From NCBI RefSeq assembly GCF_042453785.1, contig NC_091670.1:34235501-34299500 (forward strand): a DNA stretch of 64,000 nt, given 5' to 3'. Position numbers and translations under genes: made by a program. This stretch comes from Malus domestica (Eukaryota; Streptophyta; Magnoliopsida; Rosales; Rosaceae). The notes under the pieces are model-generated. The model saw only the letters and a program-made list of their open reading frames with translations, did no database searches and was not told the origin of the DNA. Positions 60,318 through 64,000 of the stretch are shown here, in pieces (position 1 is the stretch's first letter; the number at the start of each line of letters is the position of its first letter).

Positions 60318-61920
60318 GACCTTTAATTATAATAAGAAACGGTCTCAAATGCTTACCATGTTTTGCTTAATTAATTAACCATATGATATAAATGAATTTA
60401 ATCACTTGTTCGCTCATGTTCAACATCCTTTCTTCTCTCTCTACAATTTCCTATTATTTCCCATTTGTTTGATGTTCGCCTCCTGCTCAATTATTAGAAT
60501 ATCAAAGCTGACAATATATCTATATATTATTGATATTTTCTTAACGGTTTCTCAACAATGAGTGATATTGTGCTTAGCACATCTCAAGGAAGAAAAACTT
60601 AATTAAGTGTATCTGGTTTGTTTTATATCTCTAGTCACTCGATCAATCATATATTTAGAAAGATTGATATATAGGTAGATAACTATACACAAGCGATTAT
60701 AGGTAAAATTTTAGGAAAACTAATAAAAATGATTTGAAAACTTTGAGTTTTAATGATAAGGACAAAATAAATAGTAAAGTGAATAGTACTAGGATTAACT
60801 TTTTAGTGTAAAAATATGAATTTTCGTTAAAGTGAACATGAGTTTTTCGTTTAAGTTCTCTAAAATCTTTTCATACAAAAATAAAACAACCTCATTTGAT
60901 ATATTTGGCTGATAAGCCCGGTCAGCAGCCAAGCCAGTTTCAAATGTTGTCTTCCCGCTCTCCTTTATTGCACACTTCGACTACAACTCAAAATCCTCAA
61001 CAAATTGAGTCTGCGAGATAATCCAACCTTCTATCATTATCACATGTAGCTTACAAGACGACCCAAACCCTAATTTGATGGACAAACAATGGGTTTATGA
61101 GAAAGAAGCTCCTTAGTCTCGCAAGGCCTGTTTTTTATTTTCCTTTTTTCCTTCCCCTAGTGGCTGGGTGGTGGTCACAGTATGAGAAACTTTATACGGT
61201 CCTTGAAAAAACAATGCAATAAAAAGAAAAGAAAAGAAAAGAAGGGCTCTGCATTAATTGAATCATCCTGGACCTAAATGACAAGCAATCTTTGACACCT
61301 TTATCCTCTAGGGTTAAGCAAGCATCTCTGAGTCTCTGACTCATGCTCTGTGGGCTCTATTTTGTCCTCTTCCCAAGGAACTATGGGGTTGTTTGCAGGC
61401 GCGCCCTCACTGTGTCAGAAAGGTCAAACCAAGCAAACTGTCCCTTTATCAGGCAAATAAAAGAAAAAGTTAAACCTAAATATATAGTATCTTTGGATAA
61501 CATCTTATATCTAATCCAAATTCTTTTTTTATTTATCTTAAACTTCATAAACCATGAGTTAAATCATACTTTTAGTTATATATATATATATATATATAAT
61601 ATTGAAATGAATATGTTGTAATACAGAAGCTAGAAAGATTACATTTGATGTTTTGTTTATTTGTTCATTTCTTAAAGAAATGAATCATCCTCAAAGACAT
61701 GGGAAATTAGTCCACAAACATCTTGTTTTCCCCTTTTTTATTTGGACGGTGCTATCTACATACCTCTCTTTACTTTCCACATATTCTATGTTAATTTCTG
61801 TTCTTTTATCATCTTCAATTCATTCAATTCGACAGTCAAAAATTGAAAGATGTGTGTGAAAGATAAAAAGAAGTGTGTAGATACACCACCCTTTATTTGT
61901 TAGGTCTCTCTCTCATTTAA
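60318..61920. other. Intergenic region with dispersed repeat
   Basis: It contains a dispersed repeat copy at 60712-60862 and a TA run at about 61577-61598. An AAAAG run is at 61219-61240. No gene seen. Confidence 0.5.
60712..60862 (+). repeat. Dispersed repeat, copy 1
   Basis: It shares GAAAACTTTGAGTTTTAA, AAGGACAAAATAAA, GTAAAGTGAATAGTAC and TTTTTAGTGTAA with 63570-63728, same orientation. Parts of the family also occur near 34.85 kb and 63.5 kb. Non-coding. Confidence 0.8.
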
Positions 61921-61931
61921 ACTTTCGCAGA

Positions 61932-61938
61932 TATAAAC
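61932..61938 (+). promoter_or_regulatory. Possible TATA box of the CLE gene
   Basis: TATAAAC in CAGATATAAACCC, about 165 bp upstream of the CLE start codon; the following 130 bp would be a pyrimidine-rich leader. Confidence 0.4.
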
Positions 61939-62101
61939 CCTACAAGCATTTCAAATCTTGTACCATTTCTTTTTCTTTTCCATCTTGAGCTATGAGCAGC
62001 CTTAGTCTACAAATCCAAACCTTCATTTCATCACCAACCTAGAAGCTGCCAAGTCTAGAACTTGCTGAATGATTTGAATACAAGCAAAAAAATCGTCTTG
62101 C

Positions 62102-62476
62102 ATGGCTAGTAATGCAAAATCATCTACCACCACTTTTACAACCCTCCTCTTCTTTCTTCTCATCACATTTCAAATCACCGTGGCTCAAAAGAAGCATAGC
62201 TTGCCAATCCCAGGTACCAGTAGTACTTCCTCGAGATCACTTGGAGTTGGAGTCATCACTAAGAAAAATGCTATCGTGGAATCTTCTACAAGAAGACCCT
62301 CACACGGCATCATCAATTCAAAGGCTGATCACGATTTTACAGGCGAATCGGGACGAAGGAGAGGAGTAGGGTTTCAGGTTCGTCGTGGGAGGCAGCCAAT
62401 CCCATGGAAAGAAAATATGTTCAGAGCCGGTGCACATGAAGTTCCAAGTGGTCCGAATCCCATTTCAAATAGATGA
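62102..62476 (+). CDS. CLE41/CLE44: CLE41/CLE44-type prepropeptide encoding TDIF
   Basis: Secreted signalling peptide precursor, 124 aa, single exon. An N-terminal signal peptide (about 1-29, hydrophobic FTTLLFFLLITFQI, ending TVAQ) is followed by a variable basic region and, at residues 112-123 (62435-62470), the dodecapeptide HEVPSGPNPISN. This is identical to TDIF (tracheary element differentiation inhibitory factor), which is secreted from phloem and perceived by the receptor PXY/TDR to maintain vascular stem cells and suppress xylem differentiation (established knowledge). One Arg follows the motif, so a C-terminal trimming step would be needed. Prolines at positions 4 and 7 of the motif are the usual hydroxylation sites. 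It is close in length to Arabidopsis CLE44 (112 aa). CLE41 and CLE44 cannot be told apart here. Confidence 0.95.
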   Translation: MASNAKSSTTTFTTLLFFLLITFQITVAQKKHSLPIPGTSSTSSRSLGVGVITKKNAIVESSTRRPSHGIINSKADHDFTGESGRRRGVGFQVRRGRQPIPWKENMFRAGAHEVPSGPNPISNR

Positions 62477-63569
62477 GGAGTAATATTGAGGAAGCTAGCA
62501 TAACAAACGTGATCAAAGTAGATATATATGATCAAGAGAAAGAAATTTAATAAAAACAAAGAACGTATAGTCTGGGATTTTCTCCTTCTTTGTGGCCTGT
62601 CTTTTCTGCCATTTATTTATATGTCGCTGCTGTAATGTCACTACAGCTTAATGATCATATGTTATTTTTAATCTATTCCATAGTATATGCTAGATATTTG
62701 GAACTTTCAGACAATCATTTTGCCATTATAAGTAGGATGTATATGATCATATTCAAGTAGTAATGGTCTTCATGGTCATCATCATTAAGCTATTTTTGTT
62801 TTCTGCACAATTGTCTTCTCTCTTGCCACCCGCATTCCCTATTCTTTTGGATGTACATAATAAAATAATTGCGGTTGATTATTGTTCAAAAATGTAATCT
62901 AGCGTTGCCTATCAAATAATTATTAGTATTTTGCTCTTTTCCCGCTTCGAATGGATTCATGCATATAATAATATATAACACTAGGATGAAGCAATCATCA
63001 TCGATTACTAATTGGATGAATGAATATGGAATGAATTACATAGGACTAGGACAAGATGTTTCTTATTTGAAGAATTTTTTCTTGGTTTTTCCCTTTTCTT
63101 TTTTGAAAAAAAAAACAAGCATGTTTGTAGTTAAGGCACCTGATGTGGGGTTTGCTTTTTTGCTTTGTATCAGTTGTCAAAAGAGAAAAAAAGTAAGAAA
63201 AAATAATTGGATTTTGCCTTTTGAGAATGCTCATGTGAGTGGATTACGTGTCATTTTATTTGCTGGAGCTAGCTACACATAACTATTATGTTCCCTTGGG
63301 TTGTGGATAAACACAGAGAAGGGACATAATGATTCACAAATTGTGATGGGTTTGAGGCTTTTATTTGAGAGACTAGACTTCACTTGCAAATATATGCAAT
63401 AATTAAAGGAAAAATTAAAATGAAAATTAACGAAAAGTAAAAAAAAAAAAATCTCTTTTAATGAAAAGTTATTTTTAAAGGTATAGTGAATAGTATCAGG
63501 AAAATGTATAAATGTAATTTTTCGTTAAAAATGAACAGTACCAGAAGTGTTTTGTTAAAACTCCCAAAA
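62477..63569. other. CLE gene 3' flank and intergenic DNA
   Basis: No gene seen. Near 63440-63569 there is a partial, diverged copy of the dispersed repeat family (GTTAAAAATGAACAGTACC...TTAAAACTCCC). Confidence 0.5.
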
Positions 63570-63728
63570 TTAAAAGGAAACTAATGAAAATGACTTGAAA
63601 ACTTTGAGTTTTAACGATAAGGACAAAATAAAGGGTAAAGTGAATAGTACCATGATTGACTTTTTAGTGTAACAATATGGTTTTTCGTTAAAGTAAACAG
63701 TACCGCGAGTTTTTAGTTAAAATTCTCT
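63570..63728 (+). repeat. Dispersed repeat, copy 2
   Basis: Second long copy of the family at 60712-60862, with the same order of conserved blocks (ACTTTGAGTTTTAACGATAA, GTGAATAGTACCATGATTGA). Immediately before it is a related partial unit, so two pieces are nested or tandem here. Confidence 0.8.
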
Positions 63729-63757
63729 TTTAAAAGGAAAATAAAGGTTCCCAAAAC

Positions 63758-63930
63758 TTTGTGAGGATTTTAAAGATTCTTCAATTACATCCGTTTATCG
63801 TACATTGTGCGGTCAGAAATTATTGTAAATTTTTTTATTTAAAATTGAATATAAACAGTACCTGACAAAAACTATCCTCACGATGTACGATAAACAGATC
63901 AAATTGAAAGATCTCTGAGATCCTCACAAA
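63758..63930. mobile_element. Small MITE with long inverted repeats, 173 bp
   Basis: The left end TTTGTGAGGATTTTAAAGAT and the reverse complement of the right end, TTTGTGAGGATCTCAGAGAT, are inverted repeats that extend about 50 bp, through CGTTTATCGTACATTGTG against TGTTTATCGTACATCGTG. An internal segment of about 65 bp separates the arms. No coding region; the target duplication is not certain. Confidence 0.75.
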
Positions 63931-64000
63931 AAGAGAGATTTTTCAGTGTGACCGTCACACGAGGTGGTACATCACGTGTTTCTTTATAAATGGTGGGTTA

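Overview
This is a nuclear window from a flowering plant. Genes have many introns with GT-AG borders, the intergenic DNA is AT-rich and full of small transposons, and every recognisable protein belongs to a land-plant family (GT92 galactan synthase, GASSHO-type LRR receptor kinase, class III peroxidase, TDIF-type CLE peptide). The gene set and the abundance of Cassandra/TRIM LTRs suggest a woody eudicot, most likely Rosaceae (apple/pear type). That assignment is inference from memory of the families; no search was run. Exon borders below were set by reading splice sites, and the seven multi-exon genes all close in frame.

Layout. 0-16 kb: a galactan synthase (GALS) gene on the minus strand at 1.7-4.6 kb, then 11 kb of transposon-rich DNA holding a Cassandra solo LTR, two PIF/Harbinger-like MITEs and a long hairpin. 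At 12.3-14.0 kb lies a broken copy of the promoter of the next gene (RPS4) joined to a broken copy of the 3' half of GALS. 15.5-18 kb: intact 40S ribosomal protein S4 gene. 20.5-20.9 kb: a complete 395-bp TRIM retrotransposon. 21.9-23.9 kb: a Tag-family 3-methyladenine DNA glycosylase. 29.2-33.7 kb: a long RING-finger protein with eight 30-residue repeats. 37-43 kb: a graveyard of gene fragments, all on the minus strand, including the 5' end of an FY-like (WDR33/Pfs2 family) gene and the ubiquitin-like domain exons of a DDI1-like gene, both disabled. 44.9-47.1 kb: a small mitochondrial complex I subunit (ESSS/NDUFB11-like). 48-51.9 kb: a GSO1/GSO2-type receptor kinase with an upstream ORF made by partial duplication of its own start. 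52-58.5 kb: a gene-poor stretch with tandem and inverted repeats. 58.6-60.3 kb: a class III peroxidase. 62.1-62.5 kb: a CLE41/CLE44 gene encoding the TDIF dodecapeptide.

The genes form no operon or cluster. Several act at the cell wall or in cell-cell signalling (GALS, GSO receptor, peroxidase, TDIF), but nothing in the sequence shows they work together. The most unusual features are (1) the order GALS-3', RPS4-5', GALS-3', RPS4-5', which fits an old tandem duplication after which each unit kept a different gene; (2) the co-oriented FY and DDI1 gene fragments, which look like transposon-style transduplication; and (3) the signal-peptide-mimicking upstream ORF of the receptor kinase.
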